From Streptomyces sp. NRRL B-24484 (lineage in GTDB: Bacteria > Actinomycetota > Actinomycetes > Streptomycetales > Streptomycetaceae), in contig NZ_JOAI01000017.1 in NCBI RefSeq assembly GCF_000717715.1, positions 62,001-126,000 of the forward strand: a DNA stretch of 64,000 nucleotides, written 5' to 3'. This document shows, piece after piece, positions 1 to 9,199 of the stretch. A program made the translations under genes and the position numbers. The number at the start of each line of letters is the position of its first letter. Position 1 is the stretch's first letter. The notes beneath the pieces were generated by a model. The model made no database searches. It saw only the letters and a list, made by a program, of their open reading frames with translations, and had not been told where the DNA came from.

Positions 1-99
1 GTCTCAGAACAAGGCAGGTCGGAAACACTCTCACCAGCGCCCCGCACAGCTGCTCGACACGTGAGGAGTGGGTCGTGAAGCCACGAAGGGGACCTGTTG

Positions 100-600
100 A
101 TGGACATCGGCACATGGGCCACGGTCGGCACGAGTGTGGTGGCAGTGGCCGGCACGCTCGCCGGGACGGTGCTGGCAGGATGGATGCACGGACGCACCTC
201 CCGTGCCACGCAGTCGGTGGCCGACGACAAGGCCCGTCGCCAAGAGGTTCTGACCACGGTGACGGCACTCGTGGCAGCCCTCGACGACCATCGCCGAGCC
301 CAGTTGGTCCGCGTCAGGGGGAGGGCCCGGGTCATCGCCTCGGGGGGTGACGTCGCTGTGGCGGACGAGCATTACACCGCGGTTGTTCACCAGACCCGCA
401 GCGCGGTGACGGGCCCGAGCGTCACCCTGCGGATCATGTGTCCAGCGTTGGCGGGGGCTGCCGAGCGCGCCGTCGAGGCGACCTTCGCGATCCGGGAGGC
501 CGAAAGTCTCGCAGATGTCGAACATCGACGTCAGCAGTCGAAGCTCGTGTGCGACGCGCTGGTCTCCGAGGCTGGCCGACTGCTCGCGCCGACTATCTGA
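100..600 (+). CDS. Small membrane-anchored hypothetical protein
   Basis: A 166-residue protein that I do not assign to a named family. An N-terminal hydrophobic segment (about residues 6-26, rich in Val, Ala, Thr and Gly) is followed by a charged helical remainder, so it is probably a single-pass membrane protein with a cytoplasmic helical domain. The AGGGG at 87-91 serves either TTG at 97 or ATG at 100; I take the ATG. It converges on the DUF4328 gene, leaving about 55 bp between the stops. Function is unknown. Confidence 0.6.
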   Translation: MDIGTWATVGTSVVAVAGTLAGTVLAGWMHGRTSRATQSVADDKARRQEVLTTVTALVAALDDHRRAQLVRVRGRARVIASGGDVAVADEHYTAVVHQTRSAVTGPSVTLRIMCPALAGAAERAVEATFAIREAESLADVEHRRQQSKLVCDALVSEAGRLLAPTI

Positions 601-655
601 TCGCCCTTCAGCCGACGGCTCCGAGAGCCCCCGCGCCGTGTGACGGCCGTTGTCC

Positions 656-1255
656 TCAGACCGCCGCGAGCGGTGCGGTTTCGGTCGGTCGCGCCGTGAT
701 CCGCCCGACCTGGGCGGTGGTGATCTCCCGGATCACGAGTGACAGCATGATCCCGGAGGCGGCGGTGAGCAGTGCGACGTACGGGGAGAACATCGGGTTC
801 GGCAGGGACCGGGCGCAGACCAGTGCCACGGCGACCTTGGCCAGTCGGGTCCACCACCAGGCCTCGACCAGCCAGGCGCGGCCGACGGGTCCGCCGGCGC
901 GGCGGACGTCGAGCGTGACCCGGCGCGGGATCCACAGCATGGCCACCGGGACGAACCACCCGCCGATCGCGAAGCCCGGGCTGTACCGGTGGGTGCCCGG
1001 GGCGAACGCCTCCGCGTTGTGTCGGCAGCGGCGGAGCCAGCAGATCACCGCCACCAGTGCGACCGCGCCGAGCAGCGTCATGATCGGCACGGCCGCCGGG
1101 AGGTCCTCGCCGGCCTTGCCGCCGACTGCCATCACCGCGGCCAGTGCCAGCAGTTCGGCCCAGATCGCGGCCTGCGCGACGGCGGCGGGCCTGCGCGGGT
1201 CGCGCACCGCGGGCGTCACGGGCTCGGGTGCGGCGCCGGGTTCTTGGGAGTGCAT
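656..1255 (-). CDS. DUF4328 domain membrane protein
   Basis: A 199-residue integral membrane protein with several hydrophobic segments. The first two lie at about residues 30-50 and 55-75. The motif GGWFVPVAMLWIPRRV and the following short helices are typical of the DUF4328 family found in Streptomyces. The family has no established biochemical role. ATG at 1255 is the start that removes a long low-complexity extension. It diverges from the helicase gene; the 294-bp intergenic region presumably holds both promoters. Confidence 0.75.
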   Translation of the reverse strand: MHSQEPGAAPEPVTPAVRDPRRPAAVAQAAIWAELLALAAVMAVGGKAGEDLPAAVPIMTLLGAVALVAVICWLRRCRHNAEAFAPGTHRYSPGFAIGGWFVPVAMLWIPRRVTLDVRRAGGPVGRAWLVEAWWWTRLAKVAVALVCARSLPNPMFSPYVALLTAASGIMLSLVIREITTAQVGRITARPTETAPLAAV

Positions 1256-1549
1256 GGTGGTCCGTCCGGAGGGGGTCGCGGGGCTCGTCACCTGCGGGGA
1301 GAGGTGCAGGTGACAGGTGCTGGGGCGGGATGAACCTAGCGGCGCGGCACTGCCCCCGTCCATGGAGTTGATCACGGGAGCGGGGACCGGGCCGCCCGCC
1401 CCGGAGGCACCGTCGGCGCGTGGGTCGGCGTCGGGCCCGCGCCGGGGTGCGGCGTGGGAGGCTGTGGGAGGGCCGAAGGGTGCCGAGCGCCGGGAGGTGC
1501 GGGAGTCGACGTGTGCCCGCTCCCCCGGACCGAGCGAGGAGACCGCGCA

Positions 1550-4084
1550 GTGCGAGCAACGGAACCGGCGCGTGGCGCGATCACGCTGCGGGGTCACCAG
1601 GAGGAGGCGCTCCGTGCCGTCGTACGGGGTCTGACGCCCCGTCCCGGGCAGCCGGTCCCGCCGGGTGGACTGCGGGTGACGGTGCAGATGGCCACCGGGT
1701 CCGGGAAGTCGTACGTCGGTGCGGCGGCGGGGCAGCGGCTGGCGCCGCACGGGACGGTGCTGGTGGTGGTGCCGACGCTGGACCTGCTGGTGCAGACGGT
1801 CGGTTCGTGGCGGGCCGCCGGCCGTTCCGGGGAGATGCACGCCGTCTGTTCGCTGGCCGACTCGGAGCTGCCGTTCGGGGTGACCGCGACGACCAGTCCG
1901 CTGATGATCGGCCTGTGGCTGCAGCGCGCGGCCGCCCGCCGCCGGCCGACCACGCTGTTCGCCACGTACGCCTCGGTGGGCGCGGTCGCGGACGGCTACG
2001 CCCACTGGGCGCAGCACCGGGGCGAGCCGCTGCCGCCGCTGGCGCTGATGGTCTGCGACGAGGCGCACCGTTCCTCGGGCAGCGTGGAGAAGTCCTGGAC
2101 GGTGGTGCACGAGCAGGCGGAGGTCCCGGCCGAGCGGCGGCTGTACATGACGGCGACTCCGCGGATCTGGGCGCCGCCGGGTGCGGCGGTGCGGCGGCGT
2201 GAGGACGCCCGGCAACCGCTGCCGGAGGAGCTGGCGGTGTCCATGGACGACCAGCGCGTCTTCGGCCCGCAGGTCTACTCCCTGGGTCTGGCCGAGGCCA
2301 TCGACCGCAAGCTCCTGGCGCCGTTCGAGGTCGTCGTCCTGGAGTTGCGCGACCCGCTCGGCGACCGCACCGGTGCTGCACGGCAGGGCGTGCCGTGGGG
2401 GGCGGGTGCCGGTGAGGCCGAGGACGGCAGCGAGGACGAGGTGCCGGTGGCGCACGTGGCGGCGGTCCAGGCCGGGCTGGTGAAGACCGTGGTGGAGCGG
2501 GGGCTGCAGCGGTGCATCACCTTCCACACCCGCACGATCGAGGCCCGGTACTTCGCCGAGACGCTGAACCAGACGGTCGAGAAGCTGCACGCCGGGGACC
2601 CGCGGACGTACCCGGCCGAGTTCTGGTCGCAGTGGCTGTCCGGCGAGCACGACGTGGACTTCCGCCGCGAGGTCATCGGCGGGTTCGGGGCGGGCGAGGA
2701 GGACGACGGGCTGCGGCACCGGATCGTGTCGAACTGCAGGGTCCTCGGCGAGGGCGTCGACATGCCGAACGCGGATTCGGTGCTCCTCCAGGGCCGGGGC
2801 AGCATGGTGGACGTCGTCCAGGCGATCGGCCGTGCGCTGCGCATGCAGCCCGGTGAGGGCAAGACCGCGTCGCTGATCGTGCCGGTCTTCCTCGGGCCGG
2901 GCGAGGAGCCCGGGGACCTGCTGGCGTCGGACTCCTACGGTCCGCTGGTCAAGGTCCTGACCGCACTGCGCAGTCACGACGCGCGGGTGGTGGAGGCCCT
3001 GGCGGTGCCGCAGCGGTCGGGTCGGTGGACGGCCGGGCCGGGGGCGGAGGCCGTGGGGCTGCCCGGTGCGGGCGGGTCGGACGCCGGCGGGACGGGTGCG
3101 GGCGCGGGTGCGTTCGTGCTGCCGGTGCGGTTCCGGAGCCGGGTGGACGAGGACGTGCTCGCGCTGTTCGTCGCCTCGCGGGTGCTGACGGGGGAGAACC
3201 AGTTCTGGCGGGAGGGGATCGGCCACGCCCGGCGCTGGTTCCGGGAGACGGGTGCGCTCGACGTCCCCTACTCCGCGACGGCCGGGCGGGACGGGTCCTT
3301 CCCGCTGGGGAAGTGGCTGTCCGACCGGCGCGGTGAGAACGCCGCGGGCGAGTTGGCGCCGCACCGGGTGGAGATGCTGGATGCGCTGGGCATGGTCTGG
3401 TCCGTGTCCGACGCGCGGTTCGAGGCGGGTCTCGACTGGGCGCGGGTGTGGGCGAAGGAGCACGGCGGCAGCCTCGCGGCGCCGGCGCGTGCCTCGGTCG
3501 GCGGGTACGCGATCGGGACGTGGCTCGCCGAGCTGCGCTCCGCCGCGCAGCTGCCCGAGGGTGAGCCGGGAGCGCTCGCTCCGGGCCGGCGCCGGGCGTT
3601 GGAGGAGATCGACCCGTTCTGGTGCCCGTCCTGGCCGGTCGTCTGGCAGCGCGGCTACGCGACTGCGCGGATGTGGTGGTTGGCGGCGGACGGCCGGGTG
3701 GACTGGGCCGCGCTGCCGCCGGAGACCGTGTTCGAGGGTGAGCAGCTCGGCCGCTGGATCGTGGCGCAGCGGGCCGGCCGGCCCGGCCTGGAGGCTGACC
3801 AGCAGGACCTGTTGGCGGCGATCGGCGTCGAGCCGGACCCGGGGCTCGTCGCGGCGAAGGCGGCGGCGGAGGCGAAGCCGAGGACCTCCCGCGCGGACCG
3901 CTTCGCCCAGGGGCTGGCCGCGCTGGCGGCGTTCGTGGAGCGGGAGGGGCATGCGCGGGTTCCCAGGGCCCACAAGGAGGGCGGGACGTCGCTGGGCACC
4001 TGGCTCAACAACACGAAGGCGCGGCGGGAGAAGCTCACGGCCGAGCAGCTCGGGCAGTTGGAGGCCCTGGGGGTGGCCTGGTAG
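1550..4084 (+). CDS. DEAD/DEAH-box helicase with helicase-associated (HA) repeats
   Basis: An 844-residue superfamily 2 ATPase. Visible motifs are Walker A ATGSGKS (about residues 48-54), motif II CDEAH (about 168), motif III MTATPR (about 200), motif V GEGVDMP (about 400) and motif VI QAIGRALR (about 423). The C-terminal third, from about residue 540, holds several imperfect helicase-associated repeats of the W...G.LP.G.W...R type. The family presumably remodels DNA or RNA with ATP, but substrates of actinobacterial members are not established. The start is GTG at 1550, preceded by GAGGAGA; open frame upstream of it is low-complexity. A Gly/Ala-rich linker lies near residues 500-525. It stands alone with no methylase or nuclease partner. 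Confidence 0.9.
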   Translation: MRATEPARGAITLRGHQEEALRAVVRGLTPRPGQPVPPGGLRVTVQMATGSGKSYVGAAAGQRLAPHGTVLVVVPTLDLLVQTVGSWRAAGRSGEMHAVCSLADSELPFGVTATTSPLMIGLWLQRAAARRRPTTLFATYASVGAVADGYAHWAQHRGEPLPPLALMVCDEAHRSSGSVEKSWTVVHEQAEVPAERRLYMTATPRIWAPPGAAVRRREDARQPLPEELAVSMDDQRVFGPQVYSLGLAEAIDRKLLAPFEVVVLELRDPLGDRTGAARQGVPWGAGAGEAEDGSEDEVPVAHVAAVQAGLVKTVVERGLQRCITFHTRTIEARYFAETLNQTVEKLHAGDPRTYPAEFWSQWLSGEHDVDFRREVIGGFGAGEEDDGLRHRIVSNCRVLGEGVDMPNADSVLLQGRGSMVDVVQAIGRALRMQPGEGKTASLIVPVFLGPGEEPGDLLASDSYGPLVKVLTALRSHDARVVEALAVPQRSGRWTAGPGAEAVGLPGAGGSDAGGTGAGAGAFVLPVRFRSRVDEDVLALFVASRVLTGENQFWREGIGHARRWFRETGALDVPYSATAGRDGSFPLGKWLSDRRGENAAGELAPHRVEMLDALGMVWSVSDARFEAGLDWARVWAKEHGGSLAAPARASVGGYAIGTWLAELRSAAQLPEGEPGALAPGRRRALEEIDPFWCPSWPVVWQRGYATARMWWLAADGRVDWAALPPETVFEGEQLGRWIVAQRAGRPGLEADQQDLLAAIGVEPDPGLVAAKAAAEAKPRTSRADRFAQGLAALAAFVEREGHARVPRAHKEGGTSLGTWLNNTKARREKLTAEQLGQLEALGVAW

Positions 4085-4244
4085 CACGGCCGGAGCGGGT
4101 CGGGTCCCTCCGGAGGCCGGCCCGGCCGGGAGGCGGGCGGGCCGTCGGGTCACGAACGGTCGACCCCGTCACCGGGCCGGTCGGGCGGTGTCGGTGGCAG
4201 GTGGCAGGATCGCGGGCCGGGCGCCGGACTCCTGGGAGGAAGAC

Positions 4245-4664
4245 ATGCGGCAGCGGCTCAACCTGATCCTGCTCGGTGTGCGCGACGTGGCCGCCTCGGT
4301 CGCGTTCTACCGGGCGCTGGGCTGGCGACGGTCGGAGGCCGGCTCGGAGGAGTTCGCGCTGTTCGAACTGGGCGGGGTGGCGGTCGCGTTCCAGTCCCGG
4401 GAGGCCTTCGCGGCGGACGCCGGTCTGCCCGACCGGGGGCCGGGCGGTTTCGCCGGCTTCGCCCTGGCGTACGTGGCCCGCAGCGCCGAGGAGGTGTACC
4501 GGGTCATGGCCCGGGCCGCCGAGCTGGGTGCCACCGTCACCCGCCCGGCCGGACCGAACGCCTGGGGGCACAGCGGGTACTTCACCGATCCCGACGGGCA
4601 CCTGTTCGAGGTGCTGTACGAGGACGGCTGGATCTTCGACGACCACGACGACCTGGTGCTCTGA
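4245..4664 (+). CDS. VOC (glyoxalase/bleomycin-resistance) family protein
   Basis: A 139-residue single VOC protein with the family pattern: an N-terminal beta strand (LNLILLGVRDVAASVAFYRALGW), a central FALFELGGVAVAF strand and a C-terminal FTDPDGHLFEVLY segment. In metal-binding VOC enzymes the DGH...E region supplies ligands. Such proteins are dioxygenases, isomerases or antibiotic-binding proteins, and the sequence does not decide which. A strong GGGAGGAAG site precedes the ATG. It lies 160 bp downstream of the helicase, probably in its own transcription unit. Confidence 0.85.
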   Translation: MRQRLNLILLGVRDVAASVAFYRALGWRRSEAGSEEFALFELGGVAVAFQSREAFAADAGLPDRGPGGFAGFALAYVARSAEEVYRVMARAAELGATVTRPAGPNAWGHSGYFTDPDGHLFEVLYEDGWIFDDHDDLVL

Positions 4665-4918
4665 CCCGCCGCCCCCGGTCCCGGTGCGGTCGGCCCGGAT
4701 GGTCCGGGCGGTCCGCCGTTCCCGTCAACAGCGCTGCCGCTGAAGGGCATTGCGCACCCACGGCACCCGGCGCAAACGTGCCGTCATCGACTCGTCCGCA
4801 ACGATGTTCGGCCGGGACGCAACATTTCCGGCACCCCGACGCGTGTGGAAGTCGACGCGGGGCACCACCGCCCCGCGGGCAACTCGGCACGGACGACGGA
4901 ACAGGGGGCCGGGCACGG

Positions 4919-5422
4919 ATGTCGCCGGAGCGCGAGAGGTTGTTCGAACAGTTCGCCGCGGGTCGGTACGGGGCGCTGCGCCGTACCGCGTACCTGCTGT
5001 GCGGCGACTGGCACCTGGCCGAGGACCTGGTGCAGTCGACCCTGATCAAGGTGTACGCACGCTGGCCCCGGCTGCACGACCCGGACGCCGCCGGGGGCTA
5101 CGCCCGCACGACGCTGGTGCGCACCTTCGTGGACGGGCGGCGGCGCCGCTCGGCCGGCGAGGTGGCCAGTGCCGAACCGCCGGAGACGGCCGCGGTGGGC
5201 ACCGATCCGGACCGGCGGCTGGCGCTGCTGGCGGCGCTCGCCCAGGTGACGCCGGGCTACCGGGCGGTCCTGGTGCTGCGCTACTGGGAGGACCAGAGCA
5301 TCGAGGAGTGCGCCGCGATCCTCAAGCGGAGCAGCGGCGCGGTGCGGTCGGACGCCCATCGCGGGCTGGCGCAGCTGCGGAAGATCCTCGGCGACTCGGT
5401 GCACGAGATCGCCGGGGCGTGA
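4919..5422 (+). CDS. SigE-family RNA polymerase sigma factor
   Basis: A 167-residue group 4 (ECF-like) sigma factor of the actinobacterial SigE family (TIGR02983 type). Region 2 is at residues 10-75 (LLCGDWHLAEDLVQSTLIKVYARW, then a YARTTLVRTFVD -10 recognition segment). Region 4 is at residues 100-155 (QVTPGYRAVLVLRYWEDQSIEECAAIL, then a recognition helix with SSGAVRSDAHRGL). It directs RNA polymerase to a small regulon and usually pairs with a membrane partner, here the next gene. The start is ATG with an ACAGGGGG site some 12 bases upstream. Confidence 0.9.
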   Translation: MSPERERLFEQFAAGRYGALRRTAYLLCGDWHLAEDLVQSTLIKVYARWPRLHDPDAAGGYARTTLVRTFVDGRRRRSAGEVASAEPPETAAVGTDPDRRLALLAALAQVTPGYRAVLVLRYWEDQSIEECAAILKRSSGAVRSDAHRGLAQLRKILGDSVHEIAGA

Positions 5423-5525
5423 AGGGACGGCGGCGCGGACGGGTGCGCGGACGGCTGGACGGGCCGATGGGTGAGCGGGTGGACGGGCGAGGTCGGGGAT
5501 GCGTGGGGAGAGGGAGGGATCGGGC

Positions 5526-6314
5526 ATGAAGCACGGTGGGGACGACCCCGACCGCCGGATGGCGGCGGAGGTGTTCCGGGCGGTGCTGGACCAGCCGGAG
5601 CCGGAGCAGCCCGTGGAGCTGACGGCCGTGCGGGCCGGCGGTCGGCGGCTGCGGGCCCGGCGGCGGCTCGCTCTGGGCGCGACGGTGCTGGCGGCGGTCC
5701 CGGTGCTGGCGTTCGCGGCGGCGTTGGCCGTGCCGGGTTCGGCGACGGCGGGGCTGCGGGACCTGGTGGGGATCGGGCCGGCGGACGGCCGGCCGGCCAC
5801 GCCACGGCCCTCGGTCTACGGCATGGACCGGTTGGACGAGGTGCAGGCCCGTCTGCAGGCCGCGCTCGCCGCGCACCTGCCGGCCGGGTACACCGGCGTG
5901 CTGCCCGGCGCCGGCCCGACCACCTTCCGGCTGGTCCGCGCCGACGGCGGGTTCACCGCGGTGGCGACGATCATGGGCAATCCCGTGGCGCCGGGCACCC
6001 GCGAGCCGTCGCCGTGCGAGCCGCAGGGCGGCCGGCCGGTCTATGCGACCGACTGTGCGTTCCGGACGCTCTCGGACGGGTCGACCGGCTGGCTGTACTG
6101 GTCCACGCCGTACTCGCTCACCCGGTTCAGCCTGGTCACCCGGGACGGCCGGATCGCCGGGATGGGGACGCTGCCGCTGGTCGCACCGCCGCAGGGCGAG
6201 GGCGAGGAGCAGCTGCCGTCCAAGCCGATGACACTGGCGGACCTCGAGGCGCTGGTCTCGAACCCGGAGGTGCTGTCCGCACTGACGGCCGTTCCCCAGG
6301 ACGCGCCCGGGTGA
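5526..6314 (+). CDS. Single-pass membrane protein, probable partner of the sigma factor
   Basis: A 262-residue protein with a cytoplasmic N-terminus of about 48 residues, one transmembrane helix (LALGATVLAAVPVLAFAAALAVPG) and an extracytoplasmic domain of about 190 residues. This layout, 103 bp downstream of a SigE-family sigma gene, is typical of anti-sigma-like or co-regulated membrane proteins in Streptomyces. No zinc-binding HxxxCxxC anti-sigma motif is visible, so an anti-sigma role is inferred from context only. The ATG follows a GGGAGAGGGAGG stretch. Confidence 0.65.
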   Translation: MKHGGDDPDRRMAAEVFRAVLDQPEPEQPVELTAVRAGGRRLRARRRLALGATVLAAVPVLAFAAALAVPGSATAGLRDLVGIGPADGRPATPRPSVYGMDRLDEVQARLQAALAAHLPAGYTGVLPGAGPTTFRLVRADGGFTAVATIMGNPVAPGTREPSPCEPQGGRPVYATDCAFRTLSDGSTGWLYWSTPYSLTRFSLVTRDGRIAGMGTLPLVAPPQGEGEEQLPSKPMTLADLEALVSNPEVLSALTAVPQDAPG

Positions 6315-6489
6315 CGGTGCTCCGGGAGCCGTGGCCTGATGAAAAGTCGGGGAGCGTGCGGTCCGGGGATCGTGGAGCCCGGCGCCGGGCTCCGGGGGCA
6401 GGTCCCGCTCGAAGGGTTCGCCCGTCGGGCGGGGCGGTCGTCGGGGCCGTGCCGTGGCGCTCGGGACGGGGGCGTGCGACGCTGAGGGG

Positions 6490-7245
6490 ATGTCGCCCGT
6501 CCCTGTCCCTGCGGAGCCGGTCACGGCCGATCCGGTGCGCGAGGTGCCGGACACCCTGCTGACGCAGTCCTGGCTCGACCTGTCCTTCCTGCACTGGGCG
6601 GCCGACCCCGCGGACGTGGCACCGCTGCTGCCGGCCGGGACCGTGCCGGACACGCTCGACGGGCTCACCTACGTCGGTCTGGTGGCCTTCCGGATGTACC
6701 GGGTGGGCTGGCTCGGCCTGCCGGGCGTCCCGTACTTCGGCACCTTCCCGGAGACCAACGTGCGGCTCTACTCGGTGGACGGGCACGGACAGCGCGGCGT
6801 GGTGTTCCGTTCGCTGGAGGCCTCGCGGCTGCTGCCGGTGGTCGTCGCCCGTACGGTGTTCCGGCTGCCCTACACCTGGGCCCGGATGGCGATCCACCGC
6901 GATGCGGACACCGTCCACTACACCAGCAGGCGGCGCTGGCCGGGTCCGCGCGGAGCGCACAGCCGGATCGCGGTCCGGATCGGCGAGCGGATCGACCGGC
7001 CGACGGACCTCGACCACTTCCTGACGGCCCGTTGGGGCATGCACAGCGCGTTCTTCGGCCGGACGCTGTACCTGCCCAACGTCCACCCGCGTTGGCCGCT
7101 GCACCGCGCGGAGCTCCTCCACTGCGAGGACGACCTGATCGCCGCCGCCGGCCTGCCCTCCCCCGCCGGCCCGCCGGTGAGCGTCCTCCACTCCCCCGGC
7201 GTCCCGGTCCGCTTCGGCCGACCGGCCCGCCCGACGACCGCCTGA
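6490..7245 (+). CDS. DUF2071 (YqjF-like, acetoacetate-decarboxylase fold) protein
   Basis: A 251-residue protein of the DUF2071/YqjF family. The N-terminal QSWLDLSFLHWAADPADVAPLLPAG and the central VPYFGTFPETNVRLYSVDG are characteristic; the family has an acetoacetate decarboxylase-like fold. No catalytic lysine can be assigned with confidence, and function is unknown. The start ATG follows GCTGAGGGG. It appears to be a single transcription unit. A low-complexity stretch lies between it and the preceding membrane protein. Confidence 0.8.
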   Translation: MSPVPVPAEPVTADPVREVPDTLLTQSWLDLSFLHWAADPADVAPLLPAGTVPDTLDGLTYVGLVAFRMYRVGWLGLPGVPYFGTFPETNVRLYSVDGHGQRGVVFRSLEASRLLPVVVARTVFRLPYTWARMAIHRDADTVHYTSRRRWPGPRGAHSRIAVRIGERIDRPTDLDHFLTARWGMHSAFFGRTLYLPNVHPRWPLHRAELLHCEDDLIAAAGLPSPAGPPVSVLHSPGVPVRFGRPARPTTA

Positions 7246-7387
7246 ACACGGGCGGCCCCCGTCCGCGGCACCGCCGCCTGCCGTTCGTGACCAGCACTGC
7301 CGATCTGTGGCAGTGACGGTGCGTCATTCCGGTCGAAGCTCTGCGGTTCCTCAAGTTTCTTGCTGTACACGGCCAAGGCCCCGCACG

Positions 7388-7732
7388 ATGATCAGCATGA
7401 CTGGATTCCTCGGAGTGAACACCAAGCACAACGTCGTCCTGCTCATCCGGGACGCCGACTCGATCGCGGCGGCCCTGGAGCGGGCGCTGGCCGAAGCCTC
7501 GCCCGAGGAGCGCCCCGGCCTGGAGCGTGCCGCCGCGCTGGTGGCGTCCACCGCCGCCGCGACCGAGGGCCAGGTCCGCGCCCGCTGGGTCCGTTCCAGG
7601 CTGGCCGCCGCCGGCTTCACGGGTGCGATCGATTCGGTCGCCGCGGTGCGGGCGCTGCGTCGGGCGGAGCCCAAGCTGAGCCTCCTTGCCGCCGTGCAGC
7701 TGCAGAAGGACGCCGTGGCAGAGCCGGAGTGA
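7388..7732 (+). CDS. Small conserved helical hypothetical protein
   Basis: A 114-residue, largely helical, Ala-rich protein with no signal peptide or membrane segment. Two adjacent ATG codons (7388 and 7397) are possible starts; the first has an AAGG at a usable distance. Even GC3 codon use across the frame supports coding. I do not recognise the family. Confidence 0.55.
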   Translation: MISMTGFLGVNTKHNVVLLIRDADSIAAALERALAEASPEERPGLERAAALVASTAAATEGQVRARWVRSRLAAAGFTGAIDSVAAVRALRRAEPKLSLLAAVQLQKDAVAEPE

Positions 7733-8057
7733 CCGGCCTCCGGCCCCGGGGCACGGACCTCCCGGCCCCCTACTGCTCGGGGGGTGCCCGTCCGGCACTC
7801 CCGCAGCGGGATCGCGCGCAGGGCCATGCTCCGCGGGGCGCCGCGGTCCGGGGCGGCCTCCCCGTCGCCGACGTGGCGGCCGACGGTCGCCGGTTCACGG
7901 AACGTCCGATTGTCGACGGTGGCGGGAACACGGACTGACGGTCAGTCAGTTCATCGGTGCGGGGCCGAACACCCGGGCCGAGCCGTTCACAGCGGACGCG
8001 CGGGGCCGGGGGCGGCCCCCGTGAGACGTCCGACCGATGCAACAGCCTGGAGACATT
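7733..8057. other. Non-coding interval upstream of the glycosyltransferase
   Basis: No convincing gene in these 325 bp. The last 130 bp have a looser base composition and carry a perfect palindrome (7933-7947). I take this as the control region of the glycosyltransferase gene. Confidence 0.5.
7933..7947. promoter_or_regulatory. TetR-type palindromic operator candidate
   Basis: The arms GACTGAC and GTCAGTC are perfect inverted repeats around a single G. The site lies 110 bp upstream of the glycosyltransferase start. GAC/GTC-type palindromes of this size are typical of TetR-family operators, but no TetR gene is adjacent. Confidence 0.45.
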
Positions 8058-9188
8058 GTGCGCGTCCTCTTCACCGGCCCGGCAGCTCCGAGCCACCTGT
8101 ACCCGATGGTGCCCACCGCGCAGGCCCTGCGGGCCGCGGGCCACGACATACTCTTCGCCGTCCCGCAGCCGCTGGAGCAGCTCGCGGTGGCCGGCTTCCC
8201 GACGGTCGAGATCGGCGACGGCAAGCCCTTGCAGGAGTCGTTCCAGGCCGTCAGCACCGACCACGGGATGAGCTACGCCCGGCCGGACCTGACCCAGGAC
8301 CAGATCCTCGACCTGGGTGCGGCCGCCTTCGCGCACGCCTCGCGCGCCACGGTCGACGACCTGTTGGAGACCGCCCGGGCCTGGGGGGCCGACCTCCTGG
8401 TGCACGACTCCTGCCTGGCCTCGGCGCAGCTGGTCGCCGCGCAGCTGAAGATCCCGGCGGCGCTGCAGAACTTCGGCTTCAGCTCGGGCCTCGACATGGC
8501 CGCGCGCCTGGCCGGTCACTTCACCGACGTGTACGAGCGGCACGGTGTGGCCGCCCCGGCGGAGACCACGCCCCTGAACATCGTCCCGGCCGCGCTCGGC
8601 GGAGACCCGGTCGGTCTGCGGATGCGGTACGTGCCGTTCAACGGCGGCGGCGCGGTCCCCGCGGGCCTGCTCAGCCGCGGCGAGCGGCCGCAGGTCGCCG
8701 TGACGCTGGGCACGGTGATCACCCGGATCGACGGCCTACAGGCGATCACCCGGCTGACCGAGGCGGCCGCGGCGGTCGACGCCGACTTCCTCCTCGCGGT
8801 CGGTGACGCGGATCTCACCCACCTCGGTCCCCTTCCGGCCAATGTCCGCGCGCTGCCGTGGGTGCCGCTGGCGGAGCTGCTGCGTGTGTGCGACGCGGTC
8901 GTCCACCACGGCGGTTCCGGCAGCTCGCTGACCGCCCTGCAGGCCGGCGTCCCCCAACTGCTGCTCCCCCAGGGCGCCGACAACTTCACCGTCGCCGACA
9001 TCCTCACCGCCACCGGCGCCGCGCTGCGCAGCGCCTCCGAGGACGTCGACACCGAGCTGCTCGCCCGTCTCGTCGCCGACCCGGTGCTGCGGGCCTCCGC
9101 GGACGACCTGCGGGCCCAGAACGACGCGCTTCCCACCCCTGCCGCGCTCGTCCCCGAGATCGAGGCGCTGGTCACCGCCCACCGCTGA
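8058..9188 (+). CDS. Macrolide-type (GT1) glycosyltransferase
   Basis: A GT-B glycosyltransferase of about 376 residues, of the family that modifies macrolides and other secondary metabolites with nucleotide-sugar donors. The N-terminus VRVLFTGPAAPSHLYPMVP is the acceptor-domain start of this family. The C-terminal donor motif is HHGGSGSSLTALQAGVPQL, followed by LLPQGADNF. I prefer GTG at 8058 because GGAG sits 5 bp upstream and the residue after it opens the first beta strand; ATG at 8037 is an in-frame alternative. No polyketide genes are nearby, so it may be a self-resistance or xenobiotic-inactivating enzyme. The palindrome at 7933-7947 suggests repressor control. Confidence 0.85.
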   Translation: MRVLFTGPAAPSHLYPMVPTAQALRAAGHDILFAVPQPLEQLAVAGFPTVEIGDGKPLQESFQAVSTDHGMSYARPDLTQDQILDLGAAAFAHASRATVDDLLETARAWGADLLVHDSCLASAQLVAAQLKIPAALQNFGFSSGLDMAARLAGHFTDVYERHGVAAPAETTPLNIVPAALGGDPVGLRMRYVPFNGGGAVPAGLLSRGERPQVAVTLGTVITRIDGLQAITRLTEAAAAVDADFLLAVGDADLTHLGPLPANVRALPWVPLAELLRVCDAVVHHGGSGSSLTALQAGVPQLLLPQGADNFTVADILTATGAALRSASEDVDTELLARLVADPVLRASADDLRAQNDALPTPAALVPEIEALVTAHR

Positions 9189-9199
9189 TCCCCCGTCGG

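Noticed and set aside
656..4153. A very long minus-strand open frame (about 1165 codons) across the helicase gene
   Set aside because: Only its C-terminal 199 codons (DUF4328) look like protein. The rest is Arg/Pro/Gly-rich antisense of the helicase, an effect of high GC content.
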